Notes under the pieces: generated by a model
What the model saw: the letters and a program-made list of their open reading frames with translations, nothing else
The model's database searches: none
What the model was told of the DNA's origin: nothing
Program-made: the position numbers and the translations under genes
DNA from: Cytophagaceae bacterium UBA7467
GTDB taxonomy: Bacteria > Bacteroidota > Bacteroidia > Cytophagales > Spirosomataceae
Direction of reading: 5' to 3'
Assembly (NCBI GenBank): GCA_002479785.1
Contig: DLPD01000012.1
Location: 31,043-58,953, forward strand
Length of the DNA: 27,911 nucleotides
Part shown: positions 8,316-14,800 of the stretch, piece after piece
Layout: each line of letters opens with the position of its first letter
Position numbering within the stretch: position 1 is the stretch's first letter

Positions 8316-9678
8316 AGAAGTTAATGACGGTCTGAAGGATGATTTGGCAATCTAACCAAAACGACCAGCGGTGAATATAACTCAAATCAAAGTCCACGCG
8401 TTCCTGCATATCCTCCGTCGTGCGTGTTTCCCCTCTACACCCATTCACCTGCGCCCAGCCACTGATTCCGGGCAAAACGATGTGGCGCAACATGTAATTA
8501 TCCACCGTATTCATGGATTCGATATTTAGCGGAGTAGGATGCGGACGCGGTCCCACCACCGACATATTCCCGATTAATACATTCCAAAACTGCGGAATCT
8601 CATCCAAATTCGTCTTTCGTAAAAAGGCCCCAATCCTGGTAATCCGTGGGTCATCCTTCTGCGCTTGCTGGTAGTTTCCGTCCTCATCTACATCTTCACT
8701 CTCCTGAATCATCGTACGAAACTTATAGCAAATCAAGGTCTCATTATTCAATCCCCAGCGCTCTTGTTTAAAGATTACCGGCCCTTTAGAGGTCAATTTG
8801 ATCAATAAAGCGATCAGCGGAAAGAGAACTAGGCCAAAGGTCAAAAAGAAAAACAAGGAGAAGCTCACGTCGAAAACGCGTTTCAAAATCCGGTTTTCCA
8901 CGCGATCCAAAGGCAATCGCCCCACGTTCATTACCGGCACCTGACCAATCGTCTGAATGCTGACCGAGGAGGTAGCGTATTGTTTAAAGTCAGGCAAAAT
9001 GCGGACTTTGGTCCGGTAATAATCACAAATACTAATACAGCGCTGAATGGTCGAATAATCCTCCGTAGGCAAGGCAATCACCACTTCGTCCACGTAGCGC
9101 GACTTTAAAATCAAGTCCAATTGACTGATTTTCCCCAAATACTCGCAACCCGGAATGTTATTCATCTCATCATCGATGATGCCTTCCACCTTATAACCGT
9201 AGTAATAATACTTCTGAACGGTGTCAAAGAAATTCTTAGCTGCGGCCGTCGCACCCACTAAAAGCACCACATCGTTCATGCGCCCCTGGTAAAAGGCAGC
9301 ATGGCGATTCTTCCGTAAAATATACTTGGTAATGGCAGCTAAAACGAAATTAGCGCCTATGAAGTAGGCAAAAAAGGTAAAATGATAATCCCCGCTCGGC
9401 TTTAAAAAGAAGAGACTAGAGCTGAGTAAGATGGTAAATAAAATCAGGTGGTAGATAATAAAGATGATCTCCTCCGCGAACTTATTCGAGCGTCTATCCG
9501 CATACAATTTCGAAAACGAGGAAACGAAATACCAAATCCCAATCGATAGCCCCGCAAAGGCCGGATTCCACTGATTCAGGTGTCCAAGATTCGCCAGTGC
9601 AATCGTGTAGGCTGCGATCACCACCAGGGCATCGTTCACATAGCGAATCAACACAAAACGGTTGGATTTTTTATTCAT
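8290..9678 (-). CDS. Undecaprenyl-phosphate glycosyl-1-phosphate transferase (WcaJ-like)
   Basis: 462-residue polyisoprenyl-phosphate hexose-1-phosphate transferase, the likely initiating enzyme of the pathway. It would transfer sugar-1-phosphate from a UDP-sugar to undecaprenyl phosphate. Architecture: N-terminal hydrophobic helices (about 10-30, 42-58, 70-92, 98-120), a nucleotide-binding-like domain (136-235, starting VVLLVGAT), then the catalytic bacterial sugar transferase domain from about 262. Conserved motifs are GPVIFKQERWG (299-309), YKFRTM (318-323), DPRITRIGAFLRKTNLDEIPQ (343-363, split by variable residues), WNVLIGNMSVVGPRP (365-379) and LPGISGWAQVNGCRGET (402-418). The length is typical of the long WcaJ form. 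Its start is divergent from the third wzi gene across a shared promoter region, and its 3' end overlaps the GT26 gene by 26 bases. Confidence 0.93.
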   Translation of the reverse strand: MNKKSNRFVLIRYVNDALVVIAAYTIALANLGHLNQWNPAFAGLSIGIWYFVSSFSKLYADRRSNKFAEEIIFIIYHLILFTILLSSSLFFLKPSGDYHFTFFAYFIGANFVLAAITKYILRKNRHAAFYQGRMNDVVLLVGATAAAKNFFDTVQKYYYYGYKVEGIIDDEMNNIPGCEYLGKISQLDLILKSRYVDEVVIALPTEDYSTIQRCISICDYYRTKVRILPDFKQYATSSVSIQTIGQVPVMNVGRLPLDRVENRILKRVFDVSFSLFFFLTFGLVLFPLIALLIKLTSKGPVIFKQERWGLNNETLICYKFRTMIQESEDVDEDGNYQQAQKDDPRITRIGAFLRKTNLDEIPQFWNVLIGNMSVVGPRPHPTPLNIESMNTVDNYMLRHIVLPGISGWAQVNGCRGETRTTEDMQERVDFDLSYIHRWSFWLDCQIILQTVINFFRGDQNAY

Positions 9679-9694
9679 GGAAATCTTTATCCTT

Positions 9695-9731
9695 CAAATT
9701 TACAAATTGCGGGCATTCCTACCTAAATTTG
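9695..9731. promoter_or_regulatory. Mirrored divergent promoter between WcaJ-like and wzi genes
   Basis: The minus strand reads TAAATTTG at 9702-9695 and the plus strand reads TAAATTTG at 9724-9731. Both are exact matches to the Bacteroidota -7 consensus, and together they form an 8-bp inverted repeat with 21 bases between arms. With this spacing, the place of each promoter's -33 box falls in the other's -7 box (a weak TTTA rather than TTTG). The leftward transcript would have a leader of about 10 bases; the rightward one would start at about the ATG at 9735. Confidence 0.5.
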
Positions 9732-9734
9732 TCT

Positions 9735-11258
9735 ATGCTTAAAAAGATCTTTTTTTTCTTTCTAACAGCACAAATCTACGCCCAAACCATTCCCGTGGGC
9801 CGGCCAGATTTTACTGAAGAACGCTACAGGAATCAGCAATTGATCTCTGGGGCGCATCATTCGTTTACTATCAGGCCCCTAACCGATTCCACGGCAACAG
9901 GCCTGCTGCCCGCCTCTGTCCTGACCTCGTTAAATACCTTCGCTCCTGTGGGCTGGAATGACGGCGCGGTGATCCCGGCAAGAGGCTTACAAACTTATCT
10001 AACGGCAGGTTTTTTTGCTAAATACAAAGCCCTCAGTCTCCAGCTCATGCCGGAATTCGTGTACGCAGAGAACCGCGAATTTGAGACCTTTTCCCTGCAA
10101 GGGGCGTACCGTGCTCCCATGCTGGTCTTGTGGAATAGCACAGACATCCCAGAACGTTTTGGGACCTCTTCTTATTCCCGTTTTCGCCTAGGTCAAAGCG
10201 CCCTCCGCCTGTCCTCCCGCTCCGTCTCCGTCGGTATTTCCACCGAAAACCTCTGGTGGGGCCCAGGTTTTAGGAACTCCTTAATTATGTCAAACAATGC
10301 CCCAGGCTTCTTGCACGGAACATTTAATAGCGTTAAACCTTTGAAAACCTTCTTGGGCGCTTTTGAATTCCAGCTCATTGGCGGTCGCTTAGAGGGTTCC
10401 GGAGTAGCCCCTAACACCCAGGATTACCTGGTGTATGGTGTGAATTACCTAGAACCTAAATCCACGGATGCCCGCTACATTTCGGCCATCACCCTGAACT
10501 ACCAACCACGCTGGATCCCGGGTTTATTTCTCGGATTTACCCGCGCATTCCACCTCTACACCTCGGACATGGGATCGGGCTTATCGGATGTGTTCCCGTT
10601 CTTGCTCCCCTTTGAAAAAAAGAACCTACCCCTGGAGGATGCGAAACGAAGAGATCAGTTAGCCTCCTTTAACCTGCGCTGGGTTTTCCCGGCATCGAAT
10701 GTCGAAGTCTATGGGGAATTTGGCTATAATGACTACAAGAATAGTTTTTGGGATTGGTTAACGTCCATGGAACATTCTCGTGCCTATCTTTTAGGGATGC
10801 GTAAAGTATTCAAACAAGCTCCAGGGCGTTATATTCGCCTTGCCATCGAGAACACCACCATGGAAATGACGGCGGACCGCCTCGTTCGCAATAATGGTCC
10901 TTGGTACCGTCACGATTTTGTCCGCCACGGCTACACGAATGAGGGTCAGGTAGTAGGTGCGGGCATAGGTCCTGGATCAAACCTCCAAACCTTCGACCTC
11001 GCCTTCGTCCGCCCTTCGTCCATCGCAGGATTCAGCATTGAGCGCTATGCTCACAACATGGATTATTACTACGATGCATTCAAGGACTATGATTCCAAAT
11101 GGGTCGATTTGATGTGGGGTGGGTATTACCAAAAACGCCTCCGTTCTTATGCCATCACCGGCAAGTTAAATTTCGCCTGGATGCGCAACTACCAATGGGT
11201 GCTCGACAATCAGCGCTTGAATGCTCAATGTCAATTATCAGTTACTCGATATTTTTAA
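9735..11258 (+). CDS. Wzi-family capsule assembly outer-membrane protein (copy 3)
   Basis: 507-residue third member of the Wzi family in this locus. A signal peptide (IFFFFLTAQIYAQ) is followed by TIPVGRPDF, matching the IPVG start of copy 1. The core STENLWWGPGFRNSL with APGFLHG, the FLGAFEFQ element, VEVYGEFGYNDY and GIGPGSNLQT are all present. The last is shared with copy 2, so copy 3 mixes features of both others. Start ATG 9735 is chosen because the -7 box TAAATTTG lies just upstream; an earlier in-frame ATG at 9597 falls inside the opposing gene and would add 46 non-signal residues. The gene is monocistronic or ends before the small PEGA gene (61-base gap). Predicted outer-membrane barrel; glycan specificity unknown. 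Confidence 0.85.
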   Translation: MLKKIFFFFLTAQIYAQTIPVGRPDFTEERYRNQQLISGAHHSFTIRPLTDSTATGLLPASVLTSLNTFAPVGWNDGAVIPARGLQTYLTAGFFAKYKALSLQLMPEFVYAENREFETFSLQGAYRAPMLVLWNSTDIPERFGTSSYSRFRLGQSALRLSSRSVSVGISTENLWWGPGFRNSLIMSNNAPGFLHGTFNSVKPLKTFLGAFEFQLIGGRLEGSGVAPNTQDYLVYGVNYLEPKSTDARYISAITLNYQPRWIPGLFLGFTRAFHLYTSDMGSGLSDVFPFLLPFEKKNLPLEDAKRRDQLASFNLRWVFPASNVEVYGEFGYNDYKNSFWDWLTSMEHSRAYLLGMRKVFKQAPGRYIRLAIENTTMEMTADRLVRNNGPWYRHDFVRHGYTNEGQVVGAGIGPGSNLQTFDLAFVRPSSIAGFSIERYAHNMDYYYDAFKDYDSKWVDLMWGGYYQKRLRSYAITGKLNFAWMRNYQWVLDNQRLNAQCQLSVTRYF

Positions 11259-11319
11259 TTATCAGGATACAGATTCGTTTATTTTTCGGTAATTTAGGTC
11301 TTTAAATGCTAAAGCCTAG

Positions 11320-11586
11320 ATGAAAAATTTTGTTATCGTATTGCTAATCAGTGCCTTAAGTTCTTTTGTGGCACCTGCTACCAAGACCATTTCAGTGAAA
11401 AGTGACCCTGTGGGTGCAGAAGTTATACTTAACGGTTACTACGTGGGAAAAACCCCCATCGAAATCAAGATTGACGAAAAGCAATACAACTTTATCTCCA
11501 TATCGAAGTCTGGTTACAAACGCCAGCGTGTTGAATTGAAAGGAATTGATAAAGAAGTAGAGGTGAAATTAGAGAAGGATCTCTAA
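11320..11586 (+). CDS. Small secreted PEGA-domain protein
   Basis: 88-residue protein with a short hydrophobic N-terminus (FVIVLLISALSSFVAPA), likely a signal peptide. One PEGA domain follows: TISVKSDPVGAEVILNGYYVGKTP (about 23-46), then a beta-rich stretch ending in HxGY-like KSGYKRQRVEL. PEGA domains are small beta modules common in envelope proteins and are thought to bind surface or cell-wall components; the exact role is unknown. There is no lipobox cysteine, so it is probably periplasmic or secreted. The 3' end overlaps the opposing PLP-enzyme gene by 4 bases. No convincing promoter was seen; TAATTTAG at about 11290 is a poor -7 match. Confidence 0.75.
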   Translation: MKNFVIVLLISALSSFVAPATKTISVKSDPVGAEVILNGYYVGKTPIEIKIDEKQYNFISISKSGYKRQRVELKGIDKEVEVKLEKDL

Positions 11587-12710
11587 ATCGTCGCAAGGGC
11601 TTGTTCTAAGTCCGCCCATAAATCATCCACATGTTCTAGTCCGATCGAGAAACGCAATAAGTTTCCCGGCGTCGTACTTTGCGGACCTTCAATGGATTTG
11701 CGGTGTTCCACCAGCGATTCTACACCACCCAAGCTCGTTGCTTGTTGGAAAATCTGCAGTTTACCTGCCATCTCTCGTGTTTGTGTTTCCCCCGTTTTCA
11801 CCTGCAAAGCGATCATGCCGCTGAATCCCTGAGGCATTTGAGCCATCGCTAACGCATTTTGCGGATGTGATTCCAGGCCAGGGTAATGTACTCTTTCTAC
11901 TTTTGGGTGTTTTTCTAAACGCTTTGCTAGTTCCAAAGCGTTCGCGCTGTGCTCGCGCATTCTCAACGGCAAGGTCTTCAAGCCTCTCGCTAATAAGTAA
12001 CAGTCCAACGGATTAGGCGTCGCCCCCATCAAAATCTGCACGCGTTCAATTCGATTCGCCCACTCATCATCTTCTTTCAAGAGCACCGCTCCCCCCATAA
12101 TATCCGAGTGGCCACCTATGTACTTCGTCGTCGCGTGCATCACGATGTCCGCGCCGTGAGCGATGGGGTTTTGGAGAACGGGCGTCCCCAAGGTATTATC
12201 CACGCCTAATTTTAGACCGTGTTTTTTTGCTATGACTGAAAGCCCTTGGATATCTGTGATGCTTAGCATCGGATTCGCCGGCGTTTCCGCCCAGATGAGT
12301 TTCGTATTTTTTTGGACCGCTTTATCTACTGCCGCTAAATCCGTCATATCCACCTGCGTCACCTCAAGACCCCAAGGCCCCAAGATTTCTTCCGCCAGTT
12401 TGTAGGACGCATAGTAGCCTACTTCCGGCATCAAGATATGGTCTCCGGATTGCAGGCATTGGAAGACGGCGTTGACGGCGGCGAGGCCTGAGCCGAAGGC
12501 GAAGCCTCGCGACGCCCCTTCTAAGGCCGCCAGGCCTTTTTCAAGAGCCGTGCGGTTCGGATTCGAGTTACGGGAATACATGTGGCCTTTTGGATAGCTT
12601 CCATCCAAAGCCCGTTCAAAAGTCGTCGTCAAAAACACCGGAGCCGCAATCGCCCCCGCCGTCTCATCCTTCAAATGACTCCCATGTACCGCAATCGTCT
12701 CCTTTTTCAT
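11583..12710 (-). CDS. Cystathionine gamma-synthase/lyase-family PLP enzyme
   Basis: 375-residue fold-type I pyridoxal-phosphate enzyme of the Cys/Met metabolism family. It catalyses gamma- or beta-replacement or elimination on cystathionine-type substrates in the cytoplasm. Markers are TTTFERA (28-34), MYSRNSNPNRTALEKGLAAL (44-63, the YSR.xNPT-like phosphate-binding loop), the PLP aspartate in VDNTLGTPVLQNP (170-182) and the Schiff-base lysine K196 in HATTKYIGGHSD. The C-terminus has SLGGVESL and the arginine-containing LLRFSIGLE typical of the family. Length is close to normal. Whether it acts as MetB, MetC or a gamma-lyase cannot be decided from sequence alone. It begins one base after the lptB stop, so the two are probably co-transcribed. 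Confidence 0.88.
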   Translation of the reverse strand: MKKETIAVHGSHLKDETAGAIAAPVFLTTTFERALDGSYPKGHMYSRNSNPNRTALEKGLAALEGASRGFAFGSGLAAVNAVFQCLQSGDHILMPEVGYYASYKLAEEILGPWGLEVTQVDMTDLAAVDKAVQKNTKLIWAETPANPMLSITDIQGLSVIAKKHGLKLGVDNTLGTPVLQNPIAHGADIVMHATTKYIGGHSDIMGGAVLLKEDDEWANRIERVQILMGATPNPLDCYLLARGLKTLPLRMREHSANALELAKRLEKHPKVERVHYPGLESHPQNALAMAQMPQGFSGMIALQVKTGETQTREMAGKLQIFQQATSLGGVESLVEHRKSIEGPQSTTPGNLLRFSIGLEHVDDLWADLEQALATI

Positions 12711-12711
12711 C

Positions 12712-13443
12712 CTATTGATTTTCTCTCAACTTAAAGTTTTTACCTAAATACAAACGACGAACTTGTTCGTCATCCGCTAATTCTCGTGGCGTCCCCGCCT
12801 TCAAAATCTTTCCCTCAAAAAGCAAATAAGCCCTGTCCGTAATCGACAACGTCTCATCCACATTGTGATCCGTAATCAAGATTCCAATATTCCGGTATTT
12901 CAACTTCGACACAATCGTCTGAATCTCCTCCACCGCAATCGGATCAACCCCCGCAAAGGGCTCATCTAACAATATAAACTTAGGATCCACCGCCAGCGCC
13001 CTCGCAATCTCCGTTCTTCTCCGCTCTCCCCCAGAAAGTACCTGGCCTAAACTTTTCCGCACATGCGTTAACGAAAATTCCTCTAATAAACTCTCCACCT
13101 TCTCTTTCTGCGCCGCTTTCGATAAATCCGTCATCTCAAGCACCGCCTGAATATTTTCCTCCACGCTCAGCGTCCTAAAAACCGACGCCTCCTGGGCTAA
13201 ATACCCGATCCCGAGTCTTGCCCGCTTATACATAGGCAAGTCTGTTACGTCCAAATCATCCAAGAATACTTTCCCCTCATTCGGCTTCACTAATCCCGTC
13301 GCGATGTAAAAAGACGTAGTTTTACCCGCCCCATTTGGCCCTAATAAACCCACAATCTCCCCTTGCTCCACCTGATACGAAATGTGATCATTCACTAATC
13401 GTTGGCCGTATTTCTTGACTAAATTTTCTGTCCGTAAAATCAT
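12712..13443 (-). CDS. lptB: LptB, ATPase of the lipopolysaccharide transporter
   Basis: 243-residue ABC ATPase that powers extraction of lipopolysaccharide from the inner membrane with LptF, LptG and LptC. Walker A GPNGAGKTT (35-43), Q-loop YLAQEASVFR (81-90), signature LSGGERRRTEIARAL (136-150), Walker B FILLDEPFAGVDP (156-168) and H-loop TDHNVDETL (191-199) are all intact. The string EASVFRTLSVEENI and the LSGGERRR signature are characteristic of LptB rather than of branched-chain amino-acid ATPases. The partner genes are not in the window, as is common in Bacteroidota. A weak -7 box (TATTTTTA, 13455-13448) lies 4 bases ahead of the ATG. A 420-base gene-free stretch lies upstream. Confidence 0.93.
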   Translation of the reverse strand: MILRTENLVKKYGQRLVNDHISYQVEQGEIVGLLGPNGAGKTTSFYIATGLVKPNEGKVFLDDLDVTDLPMYKRARLGIGYLAQEASVFRTLSVEENIQAVLEMTDLSKAAQKEKVESLLEEFSLTHVRKSLGQVLSGGERRRTEIARALAVDPKFILLDEPFAGVDPIAVEEIQTIVSKLKYRNIGILITDHNVDETLSITDRAYLLFEGKILKAGTPRELADDEQVRRLYLGKNFKLRENQ

Positions 13444-13520
13444 GCCTTAAAAATACGAATTATTTCCATGTTTTCGCGCTCGCCGTTGAATGGGCGCGTG
13501 CTGAATGATTGAAAAGGCTG

Positions 13521-13583
13521 TTTGTAAATTGTTGGCTAAATCTATAAACTCGATTTTCAGCTATTGACAGATTGTGTCAATAG
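13521..13583 (+). repeat. Palindromic intergenic repeat, copy 1
   Basis: This copy includes CTATAAACTCGATTTTCAG, then the perfect inverted repeat CTATTGACA-GATTG-TGTCAATAG (13561-13583; 9-bp arms, 5-base spacer). Positions 13521-13580 match 13621-13680 at 51 of 60 bases with no gap. The orientation relative to function is unknown, since the palindrome reads on both strands. Confidence 0.8.
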
Positions 13584-13620
13584 CGAGAGTATTAGGTGTT
13601 GAGCTCTTTTAAATGCTCTT

Positions 13621-13680
13621 TTTGTGAATAATTAGCCAAATCTATAAACTCGATTTTCAGGTATTGACAAAAAGTGTCAA
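13621..13680 (+). repeat. Palindromic intergenic repeat, copy 2
   Basis: This is the second copy, exactly 100 bases after the first. It carries the identical 20 bases at 13641-13660, then TTGACA-AAAAG-TGTCAA (13664-13680; 6-bp arms, 5-base spacer). The spacer changed while the arms stayed complementary, as expected if the dyad itself is functional. Confidence 0.8.
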
Positions 13681-13863
13681 AACCCGAAACCCTCTTTGCA
13701 TACCTCGCGGGTATTTTAACACTATGCCGTTTCAGGCATTTCAGGGCAATTATTGTATTGTTAGTAAGAAAGTTTTAACCTAGCCTCTATACTCTCTACT
13801 CTATAGTCTAGATTAGATAGAGCCACTGCCCACTGCCGACTGTCCACTACGCTTCGAACAGCG

Positions 13864-14385
13864 CTACAACACCACTCCACTAACAGAATAGCGAGTAGGC
13901 GATGAAAACCAGCGCAAAGCTTGTGATCCTGAAATGGTGTAAGAAACCACGCGACCGGAGATGAGGTGCATGGAGAGTTTTTTGGAAGTATGGTAAATCA
14001 AATTCTCAGAAGAGATTTCAAAATCTACCGTTGATGGTCTCCCGGCAGAGTCTAAAGTGATTTGGAAGGAACGAACGGGAAGGTCTTCGCCTTTTTTCAG
14101 CACGTAATGGATCAGGCCAGGAGCACTGTGATCCTCATAACTGAGGGCGTAGGCGGGTTTGTTGAGGTCGGCTTCGCGGAAGAGGGCCCATTCTTTGGCC
14201 AAATCCACCTGAACCGAATCGATTACTTCAGCTGTTCCGTCTAGGATGACGGTCTTTTTTACCGAAAGAGGGGAAGATGATAGGTGGTTCAGCTCTTTAT
14301 TCCAGTCATAGAAATGGGTGGCCGGCTCAGGGGAGCTGGTGCACGCGAATAGACTAACTAAAAGTAGAATGCTGAGGCGAATCAT
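13864..14385 (-). CDS. Small lipoprotein of unknown function
   Basis: 173-residue predicted lipoprotein. A short signal peptide ends in the lipobox LFAC, with lipidated Cys15, followed by a Ser/Pro-rich linker (TSSPEPATH). The rest is soluble and beta-rich, with alternating segments such as SVKKTVILDGTAEVIDSVQVDL and SFQITLDSAG. I recognise no domain. The start is set by the signal peptide. It follows the XRE regulator gene by 21 bases on the same strand, so the two probably share a transcript. No terminator with a clear T-run was seen after it. Inner- or outer-membrane location is not resolvable. Confidence 0.7.
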   Translation of the reverse strand: MIRLSILLLVSLFACTSSPEPATHFYDWNKELNHLSSSPLSVKKTVILDGTAEVIDSVQVDLAKEWALFREADLNKPAYALSYEDHSAPGLIHYVLKKGEDLPVRSFQITLDSAGRPSTVDFEISSENLIYHTSKKLSMHLISGRVVSYTISGSQALRWFSSPTRYSVSGVVL

Positions 14386-14406
14386 CCCCCCAAAGGTAAG
14401 AAAAAT

Positions 14407-14613
14407 TTAGGCGGAGAACACATCCTCGATGGGAATCTTCAGAACCTGGATGAGTAGGTAAATTTTAGTGGCGTTTGGATAATGTTTGCCGGATTCCCAA
14501 TAATTGTAGGCGCTTTGGGAAACTCCTACGGCGGAGGCAACTTCCTGTTGTGTCATCCGAAGTGTCAAGCGCGACTTGATCAAAACGGTCGAAAAGACGA
14601 GTTTAGTTTTCAT
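14407..14613 (-). CDS. Small XRE-family (Cro/C1-type) DNA-binding regulator
   Basis: 68-residue single-domain helix-turn-helix protein. The HTH is complete: MTQQEVASAVGVSQSAYNYWESGKHYPNATKI spans about residues 20-51, with the usual Q-A/S-W/E-G pattern of Cro/C1 recognition helices. No sensor or oligomerisation domain is attached. It precedes the lipoprotein gene by 21 bases and probably regulates its own operon (inferred). A short direct repeat TTAGCG-G-TTAGCG (14620-14632) sits just upstream of the ATG and is a possible operator. No clear TAnnTTTG promoter box was found. Confidence 0.8.
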   Translation of the reverse strand: MKTKLVFSTVLIKSRLTLRMTQQEVASAVGVSQSAYNYWESGKHYPNATKIYLLIQVLKIPIEDVFSA

Positions 14614-14734
14614 AATGTATTAGCGGTTAGCGTTTTATTTTTGATAATATTCAGAGAATAAAACCAAATTCAAAACTTCAACCGAATTAATACTCAACTT
14701 TATGAAAACACTGATAATGATGCGCAATGAGGGT

Positions 14735-14778
14735 ATAATAAAAGTCCCCAAAAGACAAAATCGGCTTTTGAGGACTTT
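14735..14778 (-). terminator. Intrinsic terminator of the amidohydrolase operon
   Basis: Arms 14741-14754 and 14765-14778 pair over 13 of 14 positions with a 10-base loop. Read leftwards, the stem is followed by TTTTATTATA. It lies 22 bases beyond the stop of the downstream amidohydrolase gene, as expected for the end of that operon. Confidence 0.75.
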
Positions 14779-14800
14779 CTAGACTAAACTTTAAATCAAT

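Larger units (their letters stand above)
13444..13863. other. 420-base gene-free stretch with duplicated palindromic repeat
   Basis: No convincing gene lies here between two leftward genes. It contains two 60-base direct-repeat copies starting exactly 100 bases apart (13521 and 13621), each ending in an inverted repeat. It also has a GC-rich segment near 13475-13500 with weak self-complementarity, a short atgcc/ggcat hairpin near 13725, and a low-complexity run of CTCTA-like words at 13786-13821. It could hold an unannotated small RNA or regulatory sites for lptB. Nothing in the sequence proves either. Confidence 0.6.

Noticed and set aside
13722..13740. Short atgcc/ggcat hairpin as a terminator for the lipoprotein gene.
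   Set aside because: It has only five pairs and no T-run on the minus strand.
13786..13821. CTCTA-rich low-complexity run as a microsatellite or CRISPR-like element.
   Set aside because: There is no regular unit and no spacers; it is too short and irregular to name.
14702..14779. Possible 25-codon reading frame starting MKTLIMMRNEG between the XRE and amidohydrolase genes.
   Set aside because: It runs through the intrinsic terminator hairpin and has no promoter or recognisable sequence, so it is probably chance.
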